Notes: generated by a model not told the origin, from the sequence alone. A stretch of DNA of 64,000 nucleotides from Portulaca oleracea (GCA_029582165.1 CM055884.1:14140537-14204536), one strand, 5' to 3'; shown: positions 46,322 through 59,242, counted from the stretch's first letter. A program made the numbers and translations.

Positions 46322-47348
46322 CGAGCTGAGTCTTCAACTCCTTAAGCTCTACGGGCGCCATTCGATACGGGGCCTTTAAAACAGGTGCGGCCCCGGGCTC
46401 CAAATCAATGCAGAAATCGACCTCCCTGAGTGGAGGCATTCCCGGAATCTCCTCCGGAAAGACGTCAGGAAAATCCTGGACTATCTTGTTCTCAATCGTA
46501 GGCTCCTCCACCTTGGTGTCAACTACGTTGCATAAAAAGCCTTCACAACCTTGGCCCAACAACTTCTGAGCCTTGAGAGCAGAGATGATCTGTACACTCT
46601 GAAGATGCCTATCACTCCAATGCACTACCTTCTTTCCATTCGGTCCTACTAAGGTCACCTTTTGCTTGTAGCAATCTATTTGAGCTCTATACTTTGCTAA
46701 CCAGTCCATTCCCAAAATAACATCAAACTCCATTAGGTCAAACATATAAAGGTATGCCTCAAATTCCTGACCTGCTATCACTGTAGGACATCCCCCATAT
46801 AACTCTCCACATCTAATGGTATCCCCGGTAGGTGGGGCTACCGACATAGGCTTACTATCCTCCGAGGGTTTCATCTTAGCCTTCTCTACTATAGCTCGTC
46901 CAACAAAAGAATGACTAGCGCCAGAATCAAATAAAACAGAGACATTGTAGAGGTGGAGAGAGAAGGTACCCGTCACGACGTCTGCTTCATTCTCAGCCTC
47001 ATCCTTCCTCATCACATACACCCGCCCTCCTGCGTTACGCGGCGGTTGTTGTTATTGATGAGGCGGGTTTGCTGGCCTCCCTTGGTTGTTCTGATTTCCA
47101 CCGGGACCACCCCGGTTTTGCTGTTGCGGCCTTTGGTTCCCATTATAGCCTCCCCGATTTTGATACGTTGACTGCGGGGCTCTCCAGTTTCCGTTGTTTC
47201 CATTATTATTGCCCCCTGAGGTCAGCCGAGGGCACTGCTTTATATGATGTTGGGGACTTCCACACTTGAAACATCGCCCTCTTACAATCCTCGCTCTACA
47301 CTCCCGAGGGTAATGGCCAGGTCGTCCACAATTCTTGCATATCAGCAT
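46322..47348 (-). pseudogene. Nucleocapsid knuckles and protease of the Tekay-like element
   Basis: 47052-47348: two CCHC knuckles (CKNCGRPGHYPREC and CFKCGSPQHHIKQC), then a Gln/Asn/Gly-rich linker and an in-frame stop. 46245-47021, same frame: aspartic protease with active-site LFDSGASHSFVG and later FDVILGMDWLAKY, then the RT lead-in GAAPVLKAPYRMAPVELKEL. Apart from the stops the frame agrees with gag. Confidence 0.9.
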
Positions 47349-47462
47349 GTGCGATGGCTTATGTCCCGAAGATTGGTTACCCTGCTAGTGGTTGGGGCAG
47401 AACCTCTTCTCTTGGTGAGATGGGGATGAGTTGAAACGGGGTGACTCTTTCCTCTTATGCCG

Positions 47463-48251
47463 TTATATGCCAAGTTGTCGTTCCATATCGTGCATTACCC
47501 TTTCTACAGTGAGGGCAACATTCAGCATGTTCTGGTAAGACGTGAACTCACGTGATGACATCCGATCCTGAATCTTGCAATTCAACCCGTCCCAGAAGCG
47601 ATCCATCCTTAGTTGTTCACTGGATATCAAAGTAGATGCAAACCGAGATAGCTTGGAGAACTTAGTGGAGTAAGCGAGCATGCTAAGCTCCCCTTGGCGT
47701 AAGTTCATGAACTCCTTTTCCTTTGCCTTTTGAAGGGACATAGGATAAAATCGATCCTTCAGCACAACCTTAAAATGGTTCCAGTCAAAACCCGATTCGG
47801 TCCGTATCTCCTTCACACTGGCCCACCATAGATCGACCTCCTCCTTCAGGTGGTATGCATCAAAGTCCACCCTGAGCTCCTCGGGACAACGGGTTGTGTC
47901 GAAAATCTTTTCAATCTCTCTAACCCAATCTTCAAAGACCTTGGGATCAGCTACCCCTGTGTAAGTGGGCGGGTTGAAGCTATTGAACCTTTGGAGAAGA
48001 GCGGAGGGATCATCTTCCCTTCCTCCTCCTTGTCGATCCACCACTTTCCTCAGTAGGTCCTCGTGCTTGTTTAGCATCTCAATCATCAGCATACTAGCAA
48101 GGTCGTTCCCCGGTGTTGTTGTACTCGACCCTGGTATCAAGTGAGCCAAACGTTGGCGCAGTTCAGTCACGGTTTGAGGGCGCTGTTCAGCCGCAACTAG
48201 TGTACGCTCTCGGGTAACGTTATTGGGGTAAGAACCATTTGTGTCCGACAT
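47463..48251 (-). pseudogene. Gag of the Tekay-like element
   Basis: 262-codon frame starting MSDTNGSY at 48251. Retrotrans_gag capsid motifs: NPPTYTGVADPKVFEDWVRE, LKEEVDLWWASVK, KDRFYPMSLQKAKEKEF and LRQGELSMLAYSTKF. It ends at a stop after RQLGI (47463). The same frame continues, with further stops, to the zinc knuckles and protease, so an ancestral gag-pol single ORF is likely. Confidence 0.9.
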
Positions 48252-48526
48252 CCTGGTTCAAAGAGATCGATTTAGACTACTTAAGGTTTAAACGCTCAGC
48301 GCAAAACTCCAACTCTAGGGATAAGCTATTCAATCCAACTATCTCATAAAGCATTAAATAGATACAAAACTGTAACATATTTCAACAAGTAAACTCATGC
48401 AATAGCATCATATTTCACATGCTCTTTCATCATACCTCCTTTGAAAGGAAAGAAGAACGTATATATGTCAACATCTCACAAATCAAAGAAACATTATTTA
48501 TAATACCTTGCACACCCGCGTAGTAG
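48252..48526 (-). other. Leader sequence upstream of gag
   Basis: Part of the untranslated leader of the Tekay-like element, AT-rich with no feature seen; interrupted at 48527 by a hAT-type element. Confidence 0.6.
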
Positions 48527-49066
48527 TAAGGGTGGGCGAAAAATCCATAATCCGTAATCCGATCCAAAAATCCGATTATCCGATCCGAAAAAATGGATAA
48601 TTAGCGGATAATTTTTTCCTCGGATCACGGATCGGATACGGATCTGAGGTTGAAAAATTCGGATAATCCGTCGGTTATCCGAAAATCCGAAAATAATTAA
48701 TTTTCAACTTTGAACCCTTTAAATGTTATTTTTTTGTCGTGAATTAGAAGTCATTAGCGTAGAAATGTAACACAATACATAAAGTTTACCATTTTGAACC
48801 ATTAAAGTAAGAAGGACAATGATTATTATTGTACGAGTGCTTTATAATCCGTGGATATACGGTTATCCGATCCGAAATCCGGCTAACCGAGACATTCGGA
48901 TCGGATACGGATCGTAAATTTTATTATCCGACAATTCGGTTAACCGAAAGTACGATTAACTGAAACTTTCGGATCGGATACGGATCATGATTTTAACTAT
49001 CCGAACATACGGTTAACCGATCCAAATTTATGATCGGATCGGTTAACCGATCCATGCCCACCCCTA
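48527..49066. mobile_element. Non-autonomous hAT element, 540 bp
   Basis: Ends TAAGGGTGGGC and GCCCACCCCTA are inverse complements with one mismatch. A perfect 8-bp duplication CGTAGTAG flanks it (48519-48526 and 49067-49074), diagnostic of hAT. The interior is built from ATCCGATCC and GGATCGGATACGG repeats; no transposase. Confidence 0.92.
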
Positions 49067-49200
49067 CGTAGTAGTATGTATAACTATCCACTATCTGGGG
49101 TAAACACACAAGAAAAACAGCACACCACACTCAAGAATATATCACAGTCAAATAACCACGCATAAGCAACCCAATCCTAACACTACTGTTACTATCCCAC

Positions 49201-49509
49201 TCATATGATCTTCCTACACAGAGGGTTCTTACTAGCTGAAACCGGAGTCCACTCTGGATCACCAGACTCATTCCTCGAGTCCTCCTCAAGTTCTTCTTCC
49301 GTCTCCCAGTCCGCCATAACCTCATCCTCGGGTTCAGTCTCCTGTTCGGGTTCATCGACAAGTGCAGTTGTAACTCCAGAGGTTACCTCGGGCTCAGAGC
49401 CCTGCACAGAATCCTCCATAGAATCCTCCTCTGGTTCTTCCTCTGGATCTTCCTTTGGGCAACTCTTTAGGATCCATGCCCATGACAGGTGCTGGAGCTA
49501 GGTTCACTT
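49201..49509 (-). pseudogene. Extra leader ORF of the Tekay-like element, acidic C-terminal part
   Basis: The minus-strand frame 49201-49419 encodes MEDSVQGSEPEV, then EPEQETEPEDEVMADWETEE and ELEEDSRNESGDPEWTPV, ending CRKII and stop. The same frame is open to about 49475 and gives KEDPEEEPEEDS. The piece nearest the LARD junction (NLAPAPVMGMDPKELPKG) is in another frame, in phase with the upstream part at 61014-61391. Strongly Glu/Asp-rich, probably disordered. Function unknown. Confidence 0.55.
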
Positions 49510-51276
49510 TATAGACACTGGATTTTGTACCGGGACAAGTGTACAAATCAAGCATAACAAGAAAAGAGGCTAGCATGAAAGAAAATCAAAAGGGCCTTCC
49601 TCAATCAAAAGCTACCGGGCCAACCCACCACAAAAAGCCTTCATTTTCCACCCTTTCCACATACATATACCCACCATTTTGAATAGCATTTTTTCCACAA
49701 CTCTCGTTGGCCCCATTTCTTTTGATAAGAGTAAAGTACACATCATAAGTTTTCCAACGCCTTTTGAATTGCCTCAATCGGAGTCCGAATGAAAGAATTA
49801 TGACCGTTCGAAGTTGCACTTAGCCAGTTTTATTACCCAGGCGGGTTTTAACATTTTCCAGGCCCAAAAATCTGGCCCAGAAGTGCGCCTCGGCCCAGGA
49901 GGCTCAAAACTCGCCTAGGTTTTGAGCGAAATAGCGGACGTCGTCGTTTTGCTCCACGTCACCAATCCGTGTGCTGATAATATCAAAACCCGCCTGGGTT
50001 TTAAGCATTTTAGCGCTAAAATCTGCATGCATGCGTGATCCCTTGATATTTGCCCCACGTGATTGACTTTTGCCCTTGACTACCCAAAACCCGCCTAGGT
50101 TTTGGTCTTTGATGACATGATTTGTGGGGTATGTCCCCCTCCATTTCCCTCCAAATCTCATACTCCTTCACATATAAATACCCCCCTCCATTCCACCTTC
50201 ATTTCACCAACAATCATCATCAAAATACCCTTACTCTACTCTCATTCTCATCTACCACATCCATATTATTCTCTCAAAATCTTATCATCCACATTCACCT
50301 TTAATCCTCTCATAATCACATTCATCACCTCCATACAACCATCCATATACTACTCTTTTGTAGCCATTCACATCATCTCATCCGGGTTTCAAGTCAAGGG
50401 CAACTAAAAGGGGATTAAAGTCATCCATCCGTCACCTTAAGCAAGGATTCGATTTTTTTTGGTTCATTTTGTTATTATTATTCATGTAATTCCTTCTTTA
50501 ATTCCCTTACTTGTACACATTTTGTAAAATGAAAATCGCATTGTTTTTATATTGCATGATTCGAATAATAATTCCGCGAAATTAATCAAACTTCTCCCCG
50601 CTCTCTTTCTTTTCAATGTTGATTTTAGTAGAGTCAGTTTTATAACAGGTGGATTTGAGAGTTCTTATAACTCTCGAATTCATAACCTTACCCCCGAATC
50701 TAGAAATCGGGTTCGTGGACCGGAGTCTTTCTTTTCTTATTTTACGGTTTGTCGATTTTCCTTAAATCGGCTGGCGACTCTTTTTACATTTTACAAATTC
50801 GTTTTACTATTTAAAATATTCGATTTCTTATACAAAAGTAATTTAAGAAAATAATTTAATTCATGTCCAATATTTATCCAAGGAGGGTCTCGAGAGAAAT
50901 GGGCCAGAAAATGATAAAACCTAGGCGGGTTTTATCATTTTCAACCCAGTTTCTCTTTGGGCCGAGGAGATCGATGTGACACTCGAATCACTAAAACCTA
51001 GGCGGGTTTTAGCTAATTCCAGTGGCCCACTGGTTCTCTCTTGGGCCTAGATTTATTGATTGGGCCGGAATTAAATTATTGTTAAATTATAATTTGTGTA
51101 ATTACGGATAATTTAAATAATAAAAACGGGTTTGTAAATAAATAAAGTTTCATCACCCCGAAAATGAATTTCGAAAATAAAAAATATCCTTATTTAAGGA
51201 TTAAGAAACCTTAGTCGGCTCCCGATCGTTTAAGTAGCGCATCGCAGAAAAGGGTCACCTTTTTCCGGGTCCTACA
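49510..51276 (+). repeat. 5' LTR of the LARD
   Basis: 1,767 bp; starts TATAGACACTGG (its TG has become TA) and ends GGGTCCTACA. A TATA box TATAAATA lies at 50173-50180. Six copies of an AAAACC(C)GCCTAGG-type motif occur (49834, 49905, 49985, 50085, 50915, 50993). Confidence 0.92.
50173..50180 (+). promoter_or_regulatory. TATA box of the LARD LTR
   Basis: TATAAATA followed by C-rich and CAT-rich leader sequence; conserved in the other LTR at 59910-59917. Confidence 0.6.
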
Positions 51277-51279
51277 AAT

Positions 51280-51297
51280 TGGCGACTCCACTGGGGA
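51280..51297 (+). other. Primer binding site of the LARD (tRNA-Arg type likely)
   Basis: TGGCGACTCCACTGGGGA starts three bases after the LTR. The same type of PBS, assigned to tRNA-Arg, is reported for Ogre-type elements; the tRNA identity here is from memory of that family. Confidence 0.75.
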
Positions 51298-51739
51298 CTT
51301 AAACTTTAAAAAGAGGGTAAAACTTGAAAAAATCAAATTGACTTGAAAGTGTAAAAGGGAGAAGTTAATTTATTTCGCGATTTTATTATTCTTTTAGGCA
51401 TCCCTTGCATACCGGGCCACTAATCGGGTCTTTTGACACGTTAGCACAAAGGCGATGGTTTAAGTTACCTAGGATTTCCCTTGAGAGCGGGAGGCCACTA
51501 CTATGGAGATGAACTCTACATCTTTAAGCATTTGGTCGCTCCTCTCCCGATGTCACACTCCGAGAGCTTCCTTGAAGTTCTTTGAGAAATACCCTAACTG
51601 CTTACCTTATGGTATGAAGAATCGGGGCGAAGGCATGCGGTAGGCTATATACCCAACCATAAAAGTCCATGAATTTAGAGCCTTGGTTTAGGATACCCTT
51701 TCATGTGTATGCTATGTGCTATGTGTACCCCTCCCCTTT

Positions 51740-53000
51740 TCTTTTCTTTTTGTAAAGAGTCGACCCTTGTTTTGAGGTTTTGTTCTAGTCCATATAAAAT
51801 TCATTGGGTTGAGGAAATGATTATTTATTAATTAATGTAATTAACTCAAAAGCATTATGGTTAGCCAAAGTAGAAAGGCCCATTTGTGTTTGAAAGTTGA
51901 TCATCTTAATCAATAAATAAAAATTGACTCACCTTTGATGATATTATATGGCCCTTTACGAAATTCTCTTAACAAAGGTCCAAAAATATTAATTAAAAAG
52001 TCCAACAAAGTTAATGGATAACGTTTTAGACTGCATAATGGTCACCAAGCACGAGTAAATTATTTTATCGATTTAATTAATAAATCCATCATATTTATGG
52101 TCGGCCCGTTGTTAGGCCCAACCATATTGGATTTGTCAATTAAACCCATAAATTAATTATAACTCGCTTATTGTTGGCTTTATCCAGTCCTTTACAATGT
52201 CCGTTTTCCCTGAGTAAATAAATAAAGTTTGTTGTTTTCTATGTGTAAATATGTGTCTGTATGTTGGGTCTTCATTAGAGTCGGACCTAATTTTGAGATA
52301 TTGTTTTAGTCCGCATAATAATCATTGGGTTGAGAAGAAATAAATTTATAAACTCGATTAATTAACCTTAAATTTTACGGTCGGCCCGGTGGTGGGACCC
52401 ATCCATTTTAAAGGTTAATTCTCCTTGTTTATCGATTTATTTTAACTCACCTTTGATGATTTTATTCGGCCCTTCTCAATATTCTCTTACTCATGGTCCA
52501 AAGAAAATTGATTAATAATCAAACAAAGTCAGTGTGTGTTGTTCTAGCCTGTGTAATAGTCTCAAGGTTAGAGAAAATAAAATTTTAAATTTGATTTTTA
52601 AGTCTAACAATTCCATGGTCGGCCCGTTGTTAAGCCCATCCGCGGTGGAATTAATAATTGAGTTTATAAGTCTATTTTAACTCGCCTTTTGATGGCTTTA
52701 TTCGGTCCTTTACAACATCCACTCTCCTTGAGTTAAATAAATAAATGTTTTGGGTCGCAACAAAAAAAGAATGTGTAAATAGAAGTCAAGTTGTCAGTGT
52801 GTTCAACATTATTCTAGTCCGCATAATAGCCAACATAGCTTGAGCTGTCTGAGTTGTTGGGCCAAATTACGGATTCTCCTTAAAACGGTCGGCCTGTGGA
52901 TTAGGCCCATCCGAACTGAGAAACACTGACTTGTATCTTTCCAACTTATGTCGACTCGCTATATTTGACTTTATCCAACCCTTTATAATGCTCTTGTTGT
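51740..53000 (+). repeat. Tandem repeat of a 240-280 bp unit in the LARD
   Basis: The block GGTCGGCCCGTTGTTAGGCCCA recurs with changes near 52099, 52381, 52617 and 52888. Between copies, AACTCACCTTTGATGATT and TAGTCCGCATAATA-like blocks recur, giving a diverged array of about four units. Confidence 0.75.
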
Positions 53001-53059
53001 AAAAAATGTTGTTGTTACGCAAACCTGTTGTTTCCTGAGTCAGTATATAGGTGTCTTAC

Positions 53060-54110
53060 AATAGCCCTCGATGAGTCTTTGTTTTAGAGTCTACATGTGA
53101 ATGTCGTTCAGTCTTTAGAAAGTCTCATACAAAGGTCTTGTCATATGTAAGTCTTTTCTTAAGTCCATATGTATGTTTTGTTTTTGGGAAGTCTAAACCC
53201 GGGTCATGGGTGAGTCTTTGGGTTAGGTCATAAGTGAGTCTTTTCCTTGGTTAATGTGTTTTTGTCTTAGAAAGTCCAGTATAAACCTAGGTCATGGGTG
53301 AGTCTTTGGTTTAGGTCATAAGTGAGTCTTTTCCTAGGTTAATGTGTGTTTGTCTCTTTTAGCAAGTCCAGTGTAAACCCAAGTCATGGGTGAGTCTTTG
53401 TTTTAAAGTCAGGATATGAGTGTCTTTTTCTTTATAAAGCACCATATAAGGTCCAAGATAAATCTTTGTGTTAGTGTTTACATATAAGTGTCTTGCATTC
53501 ATTAGAAAGCATCATAGAAGGTCTAGGATGAGTCTTTGCGTTAGGGTCTGCATATAAGTGTCTTGCATTCTTTAGGTCTCATACAGGTCCCCATGTCATG
53601 GGTGAGTCCTTTTCCAGAGTCAACATATGAATGTCCTGCATTATAAAAGTCTCCTATAGGGTCTATGTCATGCAAACCCAAGTCATGGGTGAGTCATTAA
53701 GTCTCTTTCTTGAGTTATCATGTAAGTGTCTTGCATTCTTTAAAAAGTCTCATATAGGTTCATAGGTCATGAAAACCCATGTCATGGGCAAGTCTGTGTC
53801 TGGAGTCATCATGTAAATATCTGCTTTTTCTTTAGAAGTCTAATGTAAGCTCATGTCAAAGTTTAGTCTTTCTGGGGCAGCATATAGGCATTTGCACTTT
53901 AAGAGGTCTCATATAAAATTTAGGACATGTAGACCCATCACATGGGTAAGTCTTTTCCTTAAGTCAGCATATAGAAGTCTTGCATCTTAGGAAGTCCTAT
54001 ATAGATCGGTTAGCTCTTTTAAACCCATGTCCTGGGTGAGTCTCTCCCAAGTCAGCATATAGGCATTTTATTCATTTTAGGAAGTCCATATAGGTCATTC
54101 AGGTCATGCA
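53060..54110 (+). repeat. Diverged repeats of GTCATGGGTGAGTCTTT type
   Basis: Phrases GTCATGGGTGAGTC, AGTGTCTTGCATTCTTTA and AAGTCTCATATAGG recur many times with a rough 60-110 bp period. The pair near 53205 and 53295 (about 90-bp period) is the best preserved. Confidence 0.75.
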
Positions 54111-54111
54111 T

Positions 54112-55629
54112 GCATTGGGATGGTTTTTTTTTCTTCATTTGTCCAATGTCAGGGTCAAGGCCTGAGTTAACCATAAAGGAAATGTTTGGATGACGAGAAT
54201 TTCTTCAACTACCATAGATCCCGAGGGAACAACATGGAAAATTGTTAGACTTTGAAGCACATGATCCATTCAGGGAAACTGCCCCCACCGAAAGCAGCAC
54301 AGAGGACCAGACATAACATGGATTCCCCATACGAGGACAAGGAGGGCACATCATCAAAGGAGCTTTAGAAGTAGCTATAGTCTTGGTTGTCAAGCATTTC
54401 ATGCTCAGAGTCTGTTATAGTCAGTTCTTCATTCATTTCTTTGCTCTTGTTGCTATGTGATCAAACAGAATTTCGTGCTTGTGTTTTTTACTTGAGTTGA
54501 GAAGTTCTCTCATCTATCCATCATCCGTACAAACCAAGTCTGACAAATTGATCTTCTTCTATCCTTCCATCTTTGTCATATACCTCGTTTTCATCCTTCA
54601 GTTTTCTTGAATCCAGGGTTAGAGAGATGAAGAGAGAAATTCAAAAAAAAAAAAAGAGAGTGAAAAACTATAGAGTGGCCGGTTTGAAAACCTCATTGAG
54701 GCAAACCGGGCAAAAGGAGAGAATGTCATCAGGAAAGACCAAGTCCAATAGTCTCTCGAAAAGTGAACGCTCGTCATTGGAAATGTCGCAGCTTAACCAA
54801 ATGTGCCGAGGACAGGGGGCTTGAACCCCAAGCTTCATTTCACCACCCATACTACCCTCATCTTTTCATCCAATCCCGACTTACCACCTACCACTCACAT
54901 CTTTGACCTCTCCATCAAACCTCAACCATTTTCAAACCCTTAAACCAATCCAAAAGGTTTGCAATGACCAAAGGAGAATAGGAGTCAACCCATGAAGAAG
55001 GAGTTTGATGAAAAAAAAAAAACCTTAGCCTTGACCAACCTAGTCATTCTCCTCATGACCAATCCATATCTACCCCAAAGTCAAAAGGTGTGTTGTAACT
55101 AATGTCATCAGAAAGGCAAACAGGAGTCAATCCCATGGAGAAGAAAGTCGAAAAAAGAGAAGAAATAAAAAAAAAGAAGCAAAAAAAAAGAGTAAAAAGT
55201 GAAAGCAAAAAAAAAAAAAGAGCCAGAAAAATGGAGTCCAAAAAAAAAAGAAGTTGAGAGGGAAATGAAACAAGAAAAAGGAAGAAAAAAAAAGGGGGTT
55301 AGAGGAGAATAAGAAGTGAGAACGCGAAAACAAGAGTCATGCACACCTCAAAAAATCTCGTCTCATACCTTGACCTCATCATCCATATACCTCAACCTTC
55401 TATAACCTTCACAAACCTTTCATCCATCCATAACCTGCATTTGAACCCTCAAACCTTCATAACCATCTTTTCGAACCATTAAGCCTTCCTCGAGGCACTA
55501 TCCATCAAAGTCGCGCTCAAAGAACTATGACTGGCCTGATTCCACCTTGGATACGTAGGAAAACCTCTTTGAGGCCCGACCACTACAAGGAGCATCCTTT
55601 GTCCTCAAAATGTTGGTCTTTGAGAGAAG
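54112..55629 (+). other. LARD interior, A-rich purine sequence
   Basis: Long AAAAAAGAG-type purine tracts (54640-54660, 55138-55300) and a single GGCAAAAGGAGAG unit near 54705. No coding sequence was recognised. The open frames here are low-complexity Phe/Ser or Lys/Arg artefacts. Confidence 0.6.
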
Positions 55630-55855
55630 AAAAAAACAAGAGAGGCTAGCTTGGAATCCCAGGCTAGGCAAAAGGAGAGTGAGAGAATAAGAGAGGCTAG
55701 CCTGAAAACCCGTCAGGGCAGGTTAGGCAAAAGGAGAGTGAGAGAATAAGAGAGGCTAGCCTGAAAACTCGTCAGGGCAGGTTAGGCAAAAGGAGAGTGA
55801 GAGAATAAGAGAGGCTAGCTTGAAAACCCACTCGGGCGGGCTAGGCAAAAGGAGA
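55630..55855 (+). repeat. 59-bp tandem repeat in the LARD
   Basis: Four near-identical units containing AGAGAGGCTAGCCTGAAAAC and GGCAAAAGGAGAGTGAGAG. Unit starts at 55681, 55740 and 55799 give a 59-bp period. Single diverged units also occur near 54680 and 56560. Confidence 0.9.
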
Positions 55856-57059
55856 GGAAACCCTGGATTATATCTTTCATCATCATCAACCCTCCATCTT
55901 CCTTCCGTCAGACTTAGACATCACTCCATAACCATGTTCCAACCTTTTCCCAAGAGATGATGTCTATCCCATTTGACCATCTCTTCAAGACACGATCATT
56001 CTTGAGTGTCTCCCTATATCATTCATCAATAAACTCTCATCTACCATCCCTTTCAACCCTTTCTCAAGAGATGATGTCTATCCCATTTGACCATCTCTTC
56101 TCCCCTTCAAGACACGATCATTCTTAAGTGTCTCCATATCCCATTCACCATCGTCCACTGTCTCCTTCCCCAAACACTTCCTAACCAATCCTTTCATCCC
56201 ATCTCACCCTCCGAGGACTTTTAAGCTCAATTATTAATACAAGTATGAGGCTCTGTGTGGCTTACATCTCAGCAAGAGCGAAATTCGTTCACATCAGATC
56301 AACGGCTAATTGGCAACCACATGATCATGAACAGACTCAGAAACAAGCTACTCTAAACTGGGGGGCTCGCGCTACCTTTGTGACATCATTCAGGACATTT
56401 ATCGGGCATAACTTCAAAGAAGGACATTTACTCCCTATCCTACAAGGTTCTGCATCTTCATTCTCATAGACGTCCTAATAGTGGTCTCATCAAAAAAAAA
56501 AAGAGAGAGAAAAAAAAGAAAAAAAAAGAAAGAAAAAGAGAAAAAAAGAAAGAAAAGAGGGGCTAACTTGAAAACCCTTTGGGAAAGTTAGGCAAAAGGA
56601 GAGATTGAGACTCACGACTGAGGACTATACCTCCTCCTATTCCATGGTCTCCGTGCATCATATCGAAGCTGGGGGCTTGCAAATCTCCAAGGTGCCCTCC
56701 AAAGCCAGACAATGTCATCAAGAGTCTACGCAAAATCGGCGGCTTATCATATACCAGCATACATTTGCAAGCAAGCAAGGTCATCTACAAGATCATTCAA
56801 GAAACGCATCCTTCAGGCCTGTTGCATCCATCATTGTTCCCTGTACCGTGGATCGAAACATTACTCATCCTGAATTTTCCTGAAATTCCTCACAGGTGGC
56901 CTTGACCCTTAGGAAGTCTTAGTCTTAGGAAAGCCTTGTCTTAGAAAATCTTTGTCCGAGAAAATCTTTGTCTAAAAATAATCGGGGGATTGTCTGCATA
57001 TAGAATTGCATATGTAGAATAGCATAAAGCATCATACCTGTGTCTTGTCTAAGCATAAC

Positions 57060-57400
57060 AGGTTCGCATTGCATCTCAGAGTCACATTGAGTCAATCTGT
57101 CATGTATCGAGTCAGACTGTCATGCATCAAGTTAGTCTGTTCTGCATTGAGTCAGTTGCATCAAGTTAGTCTGTTGTGCATTGAGTCGATTTATCATGCA
57201 TCAAGTCAATTTGTCGTGCATCAAGTCACTTTGTCATGCATCAAGTCAGTCTATCATGCGTTGAGTCAGTCTGTTGTGCATTGAGTCAGTATGTTGAGCA
57301 TTGAGTCGGGTTGTCATGCATCAAGTCAATTTGTCATGCCTCAAGTCAATTTGTCATGCCTCAAGTCAGTTTGTCATGCGTTGAGTCGATCGATCGACCA
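57060..57400 (+). repeat. 20-bp tandem repeat in the LARD
   Basis: About 16 units of GTCATGCATCAAGTCAATTT and variants (GCGTTGAGTCAGTCT and others). The period is 20 bp in the best part (57191-57390). Confidence 0.9.
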
Positions 57401-57959
57401 TACGAGTCGCTTTATCCGCCATGCATCAAGTCGATCGGTGTTGTGTATCGAGTCAGTTTATCGTACATAAAGTCGATAGTCGTGCATAAATGCATGAGTG
57501 CATGCTTGTGTCAAAAACAAAACAAAATTTGCATTGTTTGTGCAAGAGTTTAGCAGGCTAGTTGCATGCATACCCGCATATCTGGAAAAAAAAAAAGAAG
57601 AAGCAGGGAAGTGCCACATCGTTGCTCCATAGCGCAACACTGGGGGCTGTTTAAGCCCATATGCTGTCAAACCGGTCGACATGGTTTCCAATCACTGAGA
57701 GCAAGACATGGTTTCCAATCTCTAATCCAACTCTTGCTGGACAAATTAGCATTAAGTCAAGTCATGCATCATCAGCCAGACACGAATGGCGCATGTCCGA
57801 CATGAAGGACATAATCTTCACTTAACTAATACGGATCAACGACCGGGCAAATTCAAGAATCCATTCCCCACTGTGAAATTTTGGCACCTATGCGCCTGAA
57901 GCAAAAGAAAATAAGGGTCATCGGTAGAGTTTCGGTGAAGTTCCTCAGCATCAAATTGC

Positions 57960-58160
57960 CATTATTCAGAGTCGCCGGCAGAGCTCGGCGCAATCGCAGC
58001 AATAAAAGCCATGAACATTGGGAAAATTCGATCTGCCTCGGGAAAAGCCGCTAGGCACCATCATCAACTGCTTCGGGAAAATCCGATCTGCCTCGGGAAA
58101 ATCCGTTGGGCACCATCATCTGCCTCGGGAAAAGTCATTAGGCATCTTCGTCAATATGCC
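57960..58160 (+). repeat. CTGCCTCGGGAAAATCCG repeats
   Basis: CTGCCTCGGGAAAA followed by CCG and a GGCACCATCAT phrase recurs about four times. It lies just upstream of the 22-bp array and shares its CGGGAAA core. Confidence 0.75.
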
Positions 58161-58539
58161 AGACAGGTAATTCTCTGTATCTCCAACCATTGTTCAAAAT
58201 AATCTGACATTCTGCTTTGGTTTCTGTGCAGGGAGTCATCACAGACACTAGGACGCCGCTAAAAGGGACCGCCATCATCCAGCTGCCGCATAAAAAGTCG
58301 CCAGCTCACAGGCCGCCGAGAAAGGGACCACCACCATTCAGCTACCACACAAACTCGATGTCGTCATCATTATTCCGGACCATCAGCAGAGCTTCGATGC
58401 AATCCCGAGCCACCGACATTGCGCCCGGTGAAGTCTGGATCTCCGAGCCATCGGCATCGCGACCGATGAAGTCTCGACCCCCAAGGCCATTAGCAACGCG
58501 ACTGATGAAGTCCTTCGGCATCAAAAATGCCAACCAACA

Positions 58540-59148
58540 TCAACATCGACACCGGGAAAGACTGGAACCGACACCGGAAAAGACTGGAAAGATCAATATC
58601 GACACCGGGAAAGACTGGAACCGACACCGGGAAAGATTGGAATCGATACCGGGAAAGGCTGGAAAGATCAATATCGACACCAGGAAAGACTGGAACCGAC
58701 ACCGGGAAAGACTGGAATCGACACCGGGAAAGACTGGAAAGATCAATATCGACACCGGGAAAGACTGAAACCGACACCGGGAAAGACTGGAATCGACACC
58801 GAGAAAGACTAGAATCGACACCGGGAAAGACTTGAACCGAGACACCAGGAAAGACTGGAACCGACACCGGGAAAGACTGGAATCGACACCGGGAAAGACT
58901 GGAACCGACACCGGGAAAGACTAGAACCGACACCGGGAAAGACTGGAACCGACACCAGGAAAGACAGGAATCGACACCGGGAAAGACTGAAATTGACACC
59001 GGGAAAGACTGGAGCCGACACCGGGAAAGACTGGAACAGACACCGGGAAAGACTGAATTCTACACCGGGAAAGACTGGAAGCGACACCGGGAAAGACTGG
59101 AACCGATACCGGGAAAGACTGGAACCGACACCGGGAAAGACTGGAGCG
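58540..59148 (+). repeat. 22-bp tandem repeat array in the LARD
   Basis: More than 25 units of GACACCGGGAAAGACTGGAA with a one- or two-base variable end. In 58540-58760 units are grouped into a larger repeat marked by AAAGATCAATATC (near 58586, 58662, 58738). Because 22 is not a multiple of 3, every frame on both strands stays open with a 22-residue period; these frames are not genes. Confidence 0.95.
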
Positions 59149-59242
59149 ATGCAGGACTCGGCTTCCAAGCATCAACCCAGGCTTTGTAATCCAAAGTCAT
59201 ATCCTCAGGCTACTTTGACCTTCGTCCTATTCGGACTCGATC

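Noticed and set aside
48527..49066. Satellite or telomere-like array from the GGATCGGATACGG repeats
   Set aside because: The 8-bp TSD and inverted ends show it is a hAT-type element with internal repeats.
50102..50854. Plus-strand frames of 100-101 codons repeated in both LARD LTRs
   Set aside because: They lie entirely in LTR sequence, are Ser/Pro/His/Ile-rich with no family resemblance, and their duplication is due to the LTR pair.
55053..55344. Phe/Leu/Ser-rich minus-strand frames resembling membrane proteins
   Set aside because: They are the complement of AAAAAG purine tracts; low complexity only.
57060..59148. Possible CRISPR-like array (regular short repeats)
   Set aside because: The units are contiguous tandem repeats with no unique spacers, inside a plant retrotransposon.
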